A DNA stretch of 64,000 nucleotides from Pyricularia pennisetigena (taxonomy: Eukaryota > Ascomycota > Sordariomycetes > Magnaporthales > Pyriculariaceae), in the NCBI RefSeq assembly GCF_004337985.1, contig NC_043743.1, forward strand, positions 1,879,882-1,943,881. The letters run 5' to 3'. Positions within the stretch are counted from its first letter, which is position 1; every line of letters begins with the position of its first letter. Under the pieces are notes generated by a model. That model searched no databases. It worked only from the letters and a program-made list of their open reading frames with translations, and was not told where the DNA came from. Shown here piece by piece: positions 47,589 to 59,130 of this stretch. A program made the position numbers and the translations under genes.

Positions 47589-48033
47589 TAGTCTCAGGGC
47601 TCATCCCTGAAGCCCAAAGCTCCACAATTGATCCACTCCGTTCGCTTCGCTCCACTTCGTGGCTCAATTGCGGCTTTGCAATGTACCTGTGGGTCCATCC
47701 AAAAAACACTTTGGTTCAGGTCTGAGGATAATTTGTCGATTTTCGCCGTTTATGGCGGTATTTTTGGCCTTTTTTCGACCGACACTCCTTTATTATTCCA
47801 CAATTACGTAAAATATTGAAAAAAGAAAATATCGTTGAAAATAGCGTTAAATACCGCTATTAGCAGCGATTTAATTTATTTTATTATTTATTATAATGGC
47901 CGAATTGGATACCACCTGCCCTTAATCCGTTTATGGCGGTATTGTTTTTTCGACTTTTTTTTCGATTTTCGATCTTTTTTAATATTATTTTTCATTTTTG
48001 ACCAAATTTTATAATTTTTGCACGTGGAGGGTC

Positions 48034-48071
<38 letters not shown>

Positions 48072-48256
48072 TTATAATAAATTTTGGTGCATATACCACA
48101 TTATATAAACAGTTAAATAAACGGACAGGCAAAGTATATACCTTTTAATATATAATTTACAATCGAAACTCGCTTATATTTTTACCAGTTTTAACGATAA
48201 TAAAACCAAAGTTTCACAGATTCGATTATGTATGTAAACAAACGTCCAAATCCCAC
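47589..48256 (+). repeat. Left terminal inverted repeat
   Basis: Pairs with 49507-50149 on the opposite strand. Contains a (TA)n run at 48035-48069 that is expanded relative to the right arm. Confidence 0.85.
48035..48069. repeat. (TA)n microsatellite, about 17 units
   Basis: Pure TA run inside the left arm of the inverted-repeat element; the right arm has only a short interrupted equivalent. Confidence 0.9.
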
Positions 48257-48359
48257 CCAATTTATAATATCGGTTTTAAAAACTAGTTTTAGTGCTTAGA
48301 CTAGACCGCCCTGCTTCGCAGTGGGGACCGAACGCTCCGTATACCTTTTAGCCATATGG

Positions 48360-48388
48360 CTTTTCGACCAATTACATTGGCCGAAAAG
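48360..48388. repeat. Hairpin-forming 13-bp inverted repeat, 3-base loop
   Basis: CTTTTCGACCAAT and ATTGGCCGAAAAG are separated by TAC and pair at 12 of 13 positions; the single mismatch is the kind a G-to-A change would leave. It lies in a GC-richer island of the element centre. Confidence 0.8.
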
Positions 48389-49164
48389 ATCGCGCTCGTT
48401 CTAATTTGAGGACATTTTGTCGCATTTCGCCGTTTATAGCGGTACCACCAACGATAATTTGTCGCATTTCGCCGTTTATAACGGTATTATTAATAATATA
48501 TTTAATATTACGATATCGCCAATGATTATTTTATTAATATAAGGATAATTTGTGGTATTTTGCCGTTTGTAGCGGGTATATACAATATATTCGCATTATA
48601 ATGGTAAAAGAAAATAGTATACCTATAGCATGTAATTGAATATTCGTATAAAAGAATAAATACAAATTATAAAAATATATAGTAATTTGCGTTAAATTGA
48701 TTGGAGTTTATTGATTATTTAAATGCCGGCCGCGTTTTTATAACCACTGTGTTTGAAAAGATATTGAAATATTAAGTAAAATTTGTAATTTTTCATTATA
48801 TTTAATTTTTATTTTGAATAATAGTATATAATATTAATTTTAATTTTAGTTACAGTATTTATAGCTTAGCAGACCTAATACGGCAAAATGCATGCAATTA
48901 TCGATTGAAACAAAGGTTTTATTAATATTTTTATATTAATTAACATTTTGTTAAAAACCTAAATAATTTACGCAAATATTGGTGAAATTGAAAGAAAGTT
49001 TAATTTAGGCATTTTTTTATCAATTTATTAAAAAATCCTAGTTTACTTTTTTTTTATAAATTTTATTTAATGAAATAAAGCAATAAATATAAAAATAATA
49101 CAAATTTAGCATTTTTTTATATAAAAAAACAAAAAGGGCCGGTATTATAGATCGGGTTTTACGT

Positions 49165-49420
49165 TGACGTTTGCTTATATACATTATCTATTTCCTCAAA
49201 TTTTGGTTTTATTAATATGAAAATTGGTAAAAATGTAAAAGCATTTCGATTGTAAAATATATATAAAATTAAATACACTTTACCTATCCGCATATTTAAC
49301 GGCTTATATAATTAGACATACGTACCAAAATGTAGCATTATATTAGATACATATATGCCACCCCGCACGTGCAAAAACCACAAAATCTGGCTGCGAAACA
49401 AAAATAATATAAAATTAATC
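49165..49420 (-). repeat. Diverged internal copy of the TIR inner segment
   Basis: Aligns with about 49513-49760 in the same orientation (shared GACGTTTG, AAATTTTGGTTT, GAAAATTGGTAAAAAT, GCACGTGCAAAAA), but more diverged than the arms are from each other. Confidence 0.7.
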
Positions 49421-49506
49421 AAATAAAGCAAAAAGATTTATAAAATGCATATTTAGCATTTCCTTTTTATTATACAGTTTTTCAACCCAATACTATTAAT
49501 AGGATT

Positions 49507-50149
49507 AAATTTGGACGTTTGTTTATATACGTAATCGAATCTTTGAAATTTTGGTTTCATTATCGTGAAAATTGGTAAAAATATAAACGAGTTTCGATTG
49601 TAAATTATATATAAAAAGTATATACTTCGCCTATCCGCTTATTTAACTGCTTATATAGTACAATATATGCACAAAAGTTTAATATAACGATATATAGATA
49701 TATACGACCCTCCACGTGCAAAAATTATAAAATTGGGTCAAAAATTAAAAATAATATTAAAGAAAATCGAAAATCGAAAAAAAATCGAAAAAACAGTACC
49801 GCCATGAACGGATTAAGGGCAGGTGGTATCGAATTCGGCCATTCTAACAAATAAAAAAATAAATTAAATCGCTGCTAATAACGGTATTAAACGCTATTTT
49901 CAACGATATTTTATTTTTTTAATATTATGCGTGTTTTTGGAATAATAAAGGAGTTTCGGTTTAAAAAAGGCCAAAAATACCGCCATAAACGGCGACAATC
50001 GACAAATTGTCCTTAAACCTGAACCAAAGCGTTCTTTGGATAGACCCACAAATATATTGCAAAACCGCAATTGAGCTACGAAGTGGAGCGAAGCGAACGG
50101 AGTGGATCAATTGTGGAGCTTTGGGCTTCAGTGATAAGTTTTGAGACTA
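49507..50149 (-). repeat. Right terminal inverted repeat
   Basis: Inverted counterpart of 47589-48256, including the same GC-rich end with GGAGCGAAGCGAACGGAG and the same CGTTTATGGCGG-type motif. Confidence 0.85.
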
Positions 50150-51059
50150 GGTCCGCACGCCAGAAAGCGTTCCGGTGCCGCACACGATTTTCTGAAAAAT
50201 TATTTTATATACGTTGTTGAAAAAACACCTTTATTTCCATATAAATCATTTTTGGGTTCGCATTGATTTGCTAATTTGGTGAAAATTTCAACTAAATATA
50301 AGGTAGTTAATTCGTAAGTGCAGGGTGGGTATAAGACCCGGTACAGGGTAAAACCCCATTCGCTGACTTTAAATCGCAACTCCTACACTATATACACAAA
50401 ATATAATAAAAGATCCGACAGCCCCAACAGCCCCACTTCAGCACTATTTATTGTCGTTTATGTATAAATAAAAGTGGACCTATTACATGTTAAATAACGC
50501 ATATAATTAACACCCCCTTTTTTTTGCTATTACTTACATGAAATCGGACAAAAGAAATACATAAAAATAAAACCTTAAAAAAAAAGGATCCCTCTTGTAT
50601 CCCAACCCGATTCGAATTCCCGATATAAACCCCCTGGATAACTAAGCCCTTTATACCGACCTCTAACCTCCGAAATGGACGAACCCCCGAATTGGAAAAA
50701 ACCCCAAAAATTGTAACAACCCCCGGATTCAAACCCCCGATTTGCATAATATTAACCCACGGAATTAATTATTAAACCAGGTAGTTAATTCGGCTATTCG
50801 TTGGTAATAATCCAAGTTAGGCATATTATATGGGGTATTTCGAATGCGTAAATCGCCCAAAACACGAACTTTTTCAATTTTAATTCAATTTTTGGTATAA
50901 AGTCGGTATAAATTGTTTATTAATTAACCTATACAGGATAAATTCGGGTAATACGGCCGGTATTGGGCTAACAAAAATCCAATATTTGCAAATAAAAGAA
51001 ATGTAATAGGTAATTAATTAACGAATTAATTTAATACCCTAAAATTCAGTAGGTAAAAA
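50150..51059. other. AT-rich stretch between the inverted-repeat element and the copia element
   Basis: Probably includes the 3' LTR of the copia element, but I could not match an LTR copy at the other end inside this window. One minus-strand frame of 85 codons (50490-50747) has no recognisable domain. Confidence 0.5.
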
Positions 51060-51900
51060 CTAAGTTTTTAGGGGTTTAAACCTTATAAACTTTAAAAAAA
51101 CCTTATAAATTGGAAACGTTAAAGGTTTTATTAGGTTATTAGCGGGCATTTATTTGGATTCCATGTATTTTAAAATTATTAATCCTTTTATAATTAATTC
51201 CCGTACGTAATAAAATTTTAATAACGTATATTTAATACGTTGGTGGTGCGTAGGATTATATACGTTAGCTATAAAACCTGTATTATTTCCAAATATTGCA
51301 ATAAGGCCTTTTATAGGTAATTAAATCTTTATAAATAAGTTTTTAAACCATTGTACTTTACGCAGGGCTTCCGTTAAGGTATCGGTTTCAGTTTTTGGAA
51401 TACTTAAAGCTATAATATTAACTTTTTTGCATTTCCACGTTATAAGGCCCCCAAATAAAGTATACAAATATCCGTAAATGGATTTTAAATTTTCCCTAAC
51501 CCCGGCAAAATCGCTATTATTAAAACCTAATAATTTTAAACCTTTAAAACCCCCTATTAATAAATTGGGTGGTAATTCGGCTTTAAATATTTTATTTCCG
51601 TAACAAATAAATAAGAATTTAACACCCGCTAAATAACGTAATAGGTTTTAAGCTGCCGTTAAATGGATTATAATGGTTTTTGTTAAAAAACGTGAAAACC
51701 ATTTAACCGTAAAACCGATATCCGGGCGCGTTAATAGCATTAAATATATAAGGGTACCGATAATACGCTATAATAATTTAATTTCCAACGCATTTACGGG
51801 TTTACCCCCGCTATATTTTAGCATACCCGGTTGTAAGGGAATAAATATAGGTTTGAAATTAGCTAATCCGAACGTTGTTAATATTTCCTTTATATATTAA
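51060..51900 (-). pseudogene. Copia RNase H domain, broken
   Basis: The minus strand reads pieces of the family pattern IGTLIYLMLLTRPDIGF, LLRYLAG, then LLGFNNSDFAG and TETDTLTEALRKVQW with interrupting stops, ending in a typical LIKPLTF-type tail before the stop at 51060. Confidence 0.75.
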
Positions 51901-51919
51901 CTTTAATGGAGTTAAAATA

Positions 51920-52720
51920 GGCGTTTAAACCTATTTTTTATAATTTAAACGCCTAAAAAATAGGTTGCAGGGCCCCTGTTTTCCAACGCGTATATTTTAT
52001 TAAAACGGGCTTTTAAATCCTAAATATATTGCAATTTAGGACCTATTAGCAGGCAATCGTTTACAAAAGTAACGATAAAATGTTTGGATTTAACGTTATA
52101 AAAGATAACGGGATTAGAGATTAATGGTTTAAAACCCTTTTTAAAAAATAGGTTTTTAAATTTGTTTTGCCATTTTTTTGGACCCTGTTTCAAACTATAT
52201 AACGCCTTTAACAATTATATAACCTGCAATTTTTTCGGGTTATAACCCATTTCCATTAAAATTTTAGCGGTAATAGGGTTACAATTTTTTACACATTCGT
52301 TAAAACCGTTTGGAATTTGGAAGTATATATTTACGTCGGTAAGGTTACTATTTAAAAACGCACCGATAAAATCGATTTGTTTTATTTCCCAATTTTGTGC
52401 ATTAATTATAACTAATAATATACGCCAAGTAAATGGTATATTAGTGCTAGCAAAAATTTCGATATAATTGAGGCCTTCGACCTGTAAAAAACCCCTAATA
52501 ATAAACCTAGCTTTATATTTTATAGGTTTATTATTTTTATCCTTTTTCAATTTAAATATTGGCCGGGTAAAAACGAGTTTACGACCTGTAGGCAATTTAA
52601 TTTTAAGGATAAAACGGAAGGTTTTTGCAGTAACGATTTGGTCGAATCTGTACGCTAAAGCAGCTAACTATTTAGCATTTTTAAGGTTATTTAAAACTTG
52701 TTAGGAATTATTTGGTTTAC
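51920..52720 (-). pseudogene. Copia reverse transcriptase domain, broken
   Basis: Two main open pieces: 52595-52215 with ARFIIRGFLQVEGLNYIEIF and IKQIDFIGAFLNSNL, and 52214-52020 with LKALYSLKQGPKKWQNKF and VTFVNDCLLIG. The usual YVDD catalytic box reads FVND (codons around 52056-52061); an AAC where GAC is expected fits a G-to-A change on this strand. Confidence 0.85.
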
Positions 52721-52965
52721 TATTTTTAGTGGGCTTTTTTTTATTTTTTTTGGTTTAAAAGCAAAGATAATGCACGTAGTTTATATCCATTAAATTTGGG
52801 TTTTCGAACTGCGAATTTAACTCCATATTCTGTATTTTAGGTGCTGAAAACACCGGAACTTCCGTTGTTTTAGGTACTGGATTAGGTACCGTTACCGTTA
52901 TAGGTTTTGGGGGGCGAACGGTAGGCTGTATAAGCCCGGCGGGTACTATATTTTTAGGGTTTAAA

Positions 52966-53028
52966 TGCCTTGTAACGGGTGGTAATTGCCTTGTAACGGG
53001 TGGTAATTGCCTTGTAACCGGTGGAGAA
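52966..53028 (-). repeat. Three tandem 21-bp units in the copia linker
   Basis: Units at 52966-52986, 52987-53007 and 53008-53028, the first two identical and the third with a few changes. On the coding strand they give the heptapeptide repeat LPPVTRQ. Confidence 0.85.
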
Positions 53029-53179
53029 TACCCTATATTTTCAGGGGTTTTTAGGGGATAATTATCCGTTAGAACGCTGTTGATTTCGTTTTTAAATTCA
53101 GAATTAAAATCCCCTTTTAAATTTGTATTTTCCCCCTTTAAAATCTGTAGCGTTTCCCTTGGAATAGCGAAATTTTAGC

Positions 53180-54110
53180 GGTTATACCTTTTATAATCTT
53201 TACGGTAAAGGTTTTATATACGGCCCGTTTAACGGGTGCGTAAACCAACGTTGCAAAATTTGATAAATGGGTTAGAAGTTTCACCGTTTCGGTGCGGGGA
53301 ACCAATTTATTAAATTTTTGGCATTTTTTCAGCGGTATAATAACCTGGTATACAGGACTAATAACCCGAAAATACCCTAAATTGGGTTTATGCGGTAATC
53401 CAGGTTGGAATTCGGAATAAAATTCCTCGTAAAGTGTTAAATTCCTATTAATTACCGCTATACGGTTAACTAAATCAATTACGGCAGGTAATAAATAATA
53501 TTATAAATATAATAGTAAACCCGCCGCTATAATGGTAAACCGAAACTTATCCAAAAAAACCCTAACGGACCGTTCCGTTAATCCGTTTTGGCCGTGGTTA
53601 TAGGGATTTAAAATGCTAAAATTAACATTTTTGCTTATAAACCAATTTTATAAATTTGTATTAACCTTATACCCCCCATCGAAATGAAAATTTAGGGGGT
53701 AACGCCCGTACGTAGTTTTTGAAACTTTAAAAAAACCTTTAATAACCATTAAAACCGTAAATCCGGCTTTATTTTTTAATGGGATAAACCACCGAAAACG
53801 TGATTTTCGGTCCATTAATAACAAAAATACGGGTATTTTATTGTAAGGATTAGGTTTAAAAATTATTATATTACCTTTTATAAAATCGAAAATATTAGGG
53901 GGTGTAGGGAATGCGACTTTATTTGTACGCCTAATAAAAATGGTTTTAATATAAGCAATATAAGTAATTGCCCTAATTTTGTCGACATTAGGTAGACTTT
54001 TTGTGATTTTAGCGGTTTTTTTTTAGCAATAATAACCCTATATGCCCCAAACGCCTATGCCATAACAGGGTTTTTTGGGCCTGGATTTCGTTACAATTAC
54101 CTGTAATTCC
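53180..54110 (-). pseudogene. Copia integrase domain, broken
   Basis: The minus strand reads LWHRRLGHIGLLLLKKTAK, VFLLLMDRKSRFRWFIPLK, FHFDGGYKVNTN and NPYNHGQNGLTERSVRV, matching the zinc-binding and DDE integrase regions in order, with stops in between. Confidence 0.8.
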
Positions 54111-55640
54111 GTTTCCTTTACAGGTTAATTAACCGTCCGTAATCCGTTTTAAGCCTAAAAGGAAATAATTTACAAGGGCCTGTTTTAAATCCGATAATAA
54201 AAAAGGTTTTAACAACGGATTTTTTATATGGGAAACCCCTTTTTTTCGGAAATAATCCCTTTTATATTAGGTTGCATAAAAGGGTTACCTAGCGGTATAC
54301 CGGGTTTACGGGGCCTAATTTTACGTGGATTTTCAGGGTTTTTACCGCTAAATTTCTGCGTTATAGGTAAATTTACGGCTATTTCCGTATTTTGTTCGGG
54401 ATTTAGTTTTTCCGTTACCGTATTTTTTTCCGGTTCCGAATCGGTGTAAATTCTATAATTTTCGTAATTTTCGGGGCTTATATTATTTAATTTTACTTCC
54501 AACGGGGTTATATAACCTTTTATAACCCCTTATAAAGCCATACTAAAAACGGTGCTATATTTACTTATTATATAGGCGTAATTCGAAATTTTTGGTTTAT
54601 TTCGAATAAGGATATCGCACCCTTGAACCTTTAAACAAAACAAATGTTTAACGGTATTTAAACGTCCCCACGCTGTGCGATCCTTATCCTACAGGGAAAT
54701 TTTTAATAATACGCCCCCTATATTATAAAATATAAAGCTATTAACGATATTTATTCTAAACGAGGGGATATATAAAACGTTATTTAACGTAACCTTTTTA
54801 AATTCGTTAGTTTTTTAACCGTAACGGACCTATATTTTTACAGTTCCGGTATTTACATGCCTAATAGGGCCACCTCCTGTATCGATGTCGATTGTAAAAC
54901 CGGGGGTATAATCGGTAAAAAATTGCTTATTTGCAAAAATATGGTGCGTATTACCTGTATCGTACAGGGTAGGGTAACCTAGTTTCCATGGTTTAGGGGT
55001 CCTTTTTACGCCGCGTCCAGGTTTCGTTTTAGCTTTAAAATTAGCTGTTAAAATTTGTGGTTTTAGCGTTTTACCGGTATCGGTTTCCGAATCCGAATCC
55101 GAACGTAATTTTATAATTCCGCTAATAGCGGAATTAATTTCCTATTCCAGGGCGTTATACGCTGCGCTTTCGTTAACGTTACCTGAAATCGAACCCGTAA
55201 ATAATTCGAAATTTATAAAAATTATGGACGTTCCAGCGGTTAATTCGCTGGAATTGGAGGATTTGATATTTTTTGCAAAAGCAGAATCCGAATTAGAGTT
55301 TTTACTTTTTTTCGTGATTTAAAGGTGTTTTCCTGCCCATTATTCTCCTTTTTAGCGCCTTTTTTAGCGTTTTTTTACCCGGTTTTTTGCCTTTAAACCT
55401 ATAATTAGCGGTTTTAACCGTTGTAAAGCCTAAAATCGAATTTTCGGATACAAAGTCCGCTATAAGGTATTGCAAATTTAACGTTTCCGAATTTTGGCCT
55501 ATTGCCTGCAGGGCCCGTTGGGTGTTGCGTTGGCGTTCGGTCCAAATAGGGAATATCCCCTCCAGGGCCCGTAGGTATTGATTTCGTACGTTTACGCGGT
55601 TAATTTGTACGTTGGTATTCGCTAATCTAATTACCAATAA

Positions 55641-56071
55641 TATTACGATCAAGGTATCGGGTAACCTGTTCTTAGGGTAAAGTACAGTGGGTTAAAGCAA
55701 CTGAGCGTCTTAACTGGGTAACGGGGGTTCTTAATAACTGGGTTGAAATTATAATCCTTTTCAAGTAAATATTGAGGTTAACTAAAGTTTAATTGCTGTT
55801 AAACAATCCTAAAATCGAATCTATTTATATAGTAATAAACGTGTTTTATATAAACTATATTCCAAATGTGATCTTCCTGATCCGTTTAATCTATAATTCC
55901 CAATCGAAGTTTTACAAATCATTAAAAATCGCTTTTTTGGTGGTTGCGTGAAATTACGTAATCTCTTTCCTTATATAATCCCGTTATTGTCGGTCGGGTT
56001 CCGTATGTCGTTAAAAGGGGTGTAACCCCGCCTGGCCTTATTGGTGCCGGCCCAATTATTTGGTCGTAATA
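55641..56071 (-). repeat. Gypsy LTR, 3' copy (431 bp)
   Basis: On the minus strand it begins TATTACGA and ends TCGTAATA; the intact ends would be TGTTACGA and TCGTAACA, an 8-bp inverted pair with standard TG..CA ends. Differs from the other LTR mainly by transitions. Confidence 0.9.
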
Positions 56072-56979
56072 TCAGGTTTTTTTTCCTTTGGCCAAATCCC
56101 TTTAACTTTTAAATAATCCGTATTTTCCTAATCCTTATTTCGTTTTCCTTTTTTCCTGGCTAATTCTTTACGCCATATTTAATTATGTGATTAAGTTAAA
56201 ATTTGGTCGTTCGTCGATAAAACGTCGCCACGTTTTTTTCGCTTTTTTCCTTCCTTTTTTTGTGGATATACCTTTTTATTTTTATTACGAATCCCGCGGT
56301 ATAATACGTTAGGCAATTTTACCGCAAAATTCCTTTCGCTGTATCAAATATTTTCGTATTAACCGTTCCGGTTTCGACGTATTGGGTGTTTCAAATATTT
56401 AATTGCGCAATATCGGTCGGTAATATTCCAAATTTAATATTAAAATGGAGGTTTTAAAGGAGGATATTTGGGTAAAGCAATAAAAGATTTAGGAAAAAGA
56501 GTTAAAACTTTTCCGTTTGCGAAAATAAAAAAAATTGTGGTTTAAAAAACTAATGCGAATTGTATTTCGCGGGATTAATAATTTGGAGGAATTGGATCGA
56601 ATCGAACGTAAAAAGGTAAAACAGGAGGAGCGACGACGATCGGCCGAAATTTTTCCTAAAATGTCCCTGGAATCGTTTTTTTCCGGATTCCAATTTTGTT
56701 TCGGCTTCGTCCTTCCCCATGGGTTTTTTAAATCCTTTTTTGTTGGATAAAATGAATGTTTTTGCGTAATATTCGGTCGGTAAATTGCTTTACTCGTATG
56801 TTTTAATTCGTGGTATATATTAATTGTTTCTTTTGTAAATTCGTCCGGTGGTATAGTTTCGAATCCTGGTTAATCCTTAATTTTTGGGAATAGTAAGTGG
56901 TGTTTTTTTGGGTCGTCCTTTTTTTTGGCTAATTTGTTCGCAAATCCAGCTTTTAATAATATTGGCGGAATAGTTTTTA

Positions 56980-57102
56980 GCAATTTTGGAAATGGTTAAA
57001 AGGTTTCCAAATATTTTTTTCGTATCCATAGTTTTCCCATTTAATAAGGTATTTTATTTTACCGTAATTGCGTTTATAGTCCAATATTCGTTCGACGTCG
57101 TA
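56980..57102 (-). pseudogene. Chromodomain at the gypsy integrase C-terminus
   Basis: 41 codons without a stop read YDVERILDYKRNYGKIKYL then IKWENYGYEKNIWKPFNH, a well-kept chromodomain with aromatic positions Y, W and Y/W. It is in a different frame from the preceding integrase end; the shift probably lies in the A run just before it. Such domains steer chromovirus integration towards methyl-histone heterochromatin. Confidence 0.85.
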
Positions 57103-57133
57103 TGTTTTTTTTTGCGTCGATTTCAATTGTTTT

Positions 57134-58050
57134 TTATATATTGGTGCCGGGTGGTGCTAATTCCAATAATAATACGTGGAACGTTGGGTGGATTTTTATA
57201 ATTTTTGGTGATAATAGTTTGTAATTGGTTTCGCTAATTTTTTTGTCGATTTTAAAAAGTCCAAGCTTTTTAAAATTAAATTTGCTATTCGGTCGTTGTA
57301 TTTTAATATTGCGTCGAATAAAATAAACGCTATTTCCCTCCTGGAAAAATGGTCCTTTTATCCGATATTGGTTAGCGTATTTGGTTATTTTTCTTCGTAC
57401 GAATTCCAATTCCTGTTGGAGTTTTTGGTGGAGTTTTCGTAATTCGTTTGCTTATTTATCGGTTCGTGGGACCGTAATCGTGGTTTTTAGTTTTCCATAT
57501 ACCGTAAGGTTAAATCCGTAATTGGTATAAAACGGGGTTATTTTGGTATTTTTATTTTTTAAACTATTATATACGAGTTGTGCTATAGGTAATAACCGTA
57601 CTCAATTATCCTGATTATGGTTTATATAACATTTTAAATATTGTTTTAATATTTGGTTTGCTCGTTTTGTTTGTCCGTTTGTCCGTGGGTGGAATATTAC
57701 AAATAATTTGTGGTTAATCTTTAATTATTCCATTAAAAATATCCAGAATTTTAATGTAAAAAATATATCTTTATCCGTAATTGTTAATAATTATTCGTAG
57801 GAATGTATAAGCAATTTTTTCGGCGTTGCTATTTTTTTTATAAAGTAGGAAATAAGCATATTTAGTATATTTATCCATTATAATTAATATATTATCGTAT
57901 TTAATTTTAATAAATAATTTTTCGGAAGGTGGTAATTTAACGATAAAATTTATTGTAATGGTTTGCCAGGTTTTATCAGGGGTTGGTAAAAGTTGTAAGA
58001 GCCCGTAAAATTAATATTTGGCGGATTTGGTTTTTGCGCAAAATTCGCAG
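57134..58050 (-). pseudogene. Gypsy integrase, broken
   Basis: Pieces read LPTPDKTWQTITINFIVKLP, YDNILIIMDKYTKYAYFLLY and, near the end, EGNSVYFIRRNIK and KIHPTFHVLLLELAPPGTN, the integrase core and the GPY/F-type C-terminal region, with stops between. Confidence 0.85.
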
Positions 58051-58892
58051 TTTTTAATATTTTTTCGTATTTTCTATCGTATTTTCTATCGTATTTTTTT
58101 ACAATTACGGTGCTGTTTTAACCGTTTCCATGTTTTGGAAATTCTTTGGTGTCCGTGGGCTTTATTTTCGTGGATTTTCCGTATTTTTTCTGGTATGGTT
58201 ACCGTATTGGTCGTTATAAGATTTCGGTAAATTGGTAAAAGGTTTCCGCTGTCGTTTACCGTAAAAACTTTCCGTATTTTTTCGGGTATTATGTTTTTAT
58301 AATTTGGTTTTTAGTTAAAGGCGTCGGCCCTCCCATCTTTTGTTCCTTTTCGGTAAATGATTTTAAAATGGAATTTTAATAGGAATTTTACCCATTTAAT
58401 TTATTGTTTATTTAATATTTTGCTGGTGGTGAAATGGGTTAGGTTTTTATAATCCGTATAAATTAATATTTCGTATTTAGTTTTGGATAGTTGTGGTTTC
58501 CATTTTTCGAATGTTCGGATAATAGTTATAAGTTTTTTATCGTAAATTTGGTAATTAAGTTTTAATGCATATAATTTTTGTAAAAAAAAGGCGTAAAAAT
58601 GCAGGCGTCCTTTTTCGTTTCGTTGGTTAAATTGTCCTCCGATTATATAATCGAATGCGTTGGTTTCGATTTCGAAAAATTTCGTTGGGTTTAATATTTT
58701 AAAAATCGGTTTTTATGCTATTGTATTTCGTAGTTGTTCGGAAATTTGCTGTATTCGTTCCGTCCATTGGAATTTTCGGTTTTTTTTAATCATATTGGTC
58801 AATGGGGTGGCGATCGCGCCGTAATTTTTAATAAATTTTTTGTAAAAGTTTATAAATCCAAAAAATGCCCGAACATTTTTTACGTTCTGTGG

Positions 58893-59130
58893 TTAGGGCC
58901 ATTCCTTTACTGTTTGGATTTTTGATTTTTCCATCCTAATTTTTCCAGGGGCGATAATATATCTTAGGAAATTAATTTGCTTGCTATAAAAAATGCATTT
59001 TTCGGGTTTAATTAAAAGTTTAACGTTATATAGTTTCTGTAAAACTGTATAAACGTGTTTTTTATATTTTCCCAACGTTTCGGAAACAATAAGGATATCG
59101 TCCAGGTAAATAACGGCAAAAATATTTAAA
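58893..59130 (-). pseudogene. Gypsy reverse transcriptase core
   Basis: Reads FAVIYLDDILIVSETLGKY, then LLIKPEKCIFYSKQINFLRYI and MEKSKIQTVKEWP, the segment around the catalytic YLDD (Asp pair codons 59097-59102) and the following thumb region. The catalytic pair is preserved although neighbouring frames are broken. Confidence 0.85.

Larger units (their letters stand above)
47589..50149. mobile_element. Non-coding DNA element with ~650-bp terminal inverted repeats
   Basis: The left arm (47589-48256) and right arm (49507-50149) are inverted copies that align almost end to end, beginning TAGTCTCA and ending TGAGACTA; differences are mostly C/T and G/A. If the outer TA is host sequence, a TA target duplication would fit a Tc1/mariner-type element, but this is uncertain. 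The 1.25-kb centre has no open frame of note, so the copy is non-autonomous. Outer arm ends stay GC-rich while the inside is AT-rich. A third copy of the inner arm (about 250 bp) lies at 49165-49420. Confidence 0.8.

Noticed and set aside
48260..49160. Search for a transposase in the centre of the inverted-repeat element
   Set aside because: No frame of useful length on either strand and no recognisable DDE-type motif.
50490..50747. 85-codon minus-strand frame in AT-rich DNA
   Set aside because: No domain similarity; open frames of this length arise readily in this RIP-altered sequence.
52966..53028. Short regularly spaced repeats as a CRISPR array
   Set aside because: Contiguous 21-bp tandem units with no spacers, inside a eukaryotic retrotransposon.
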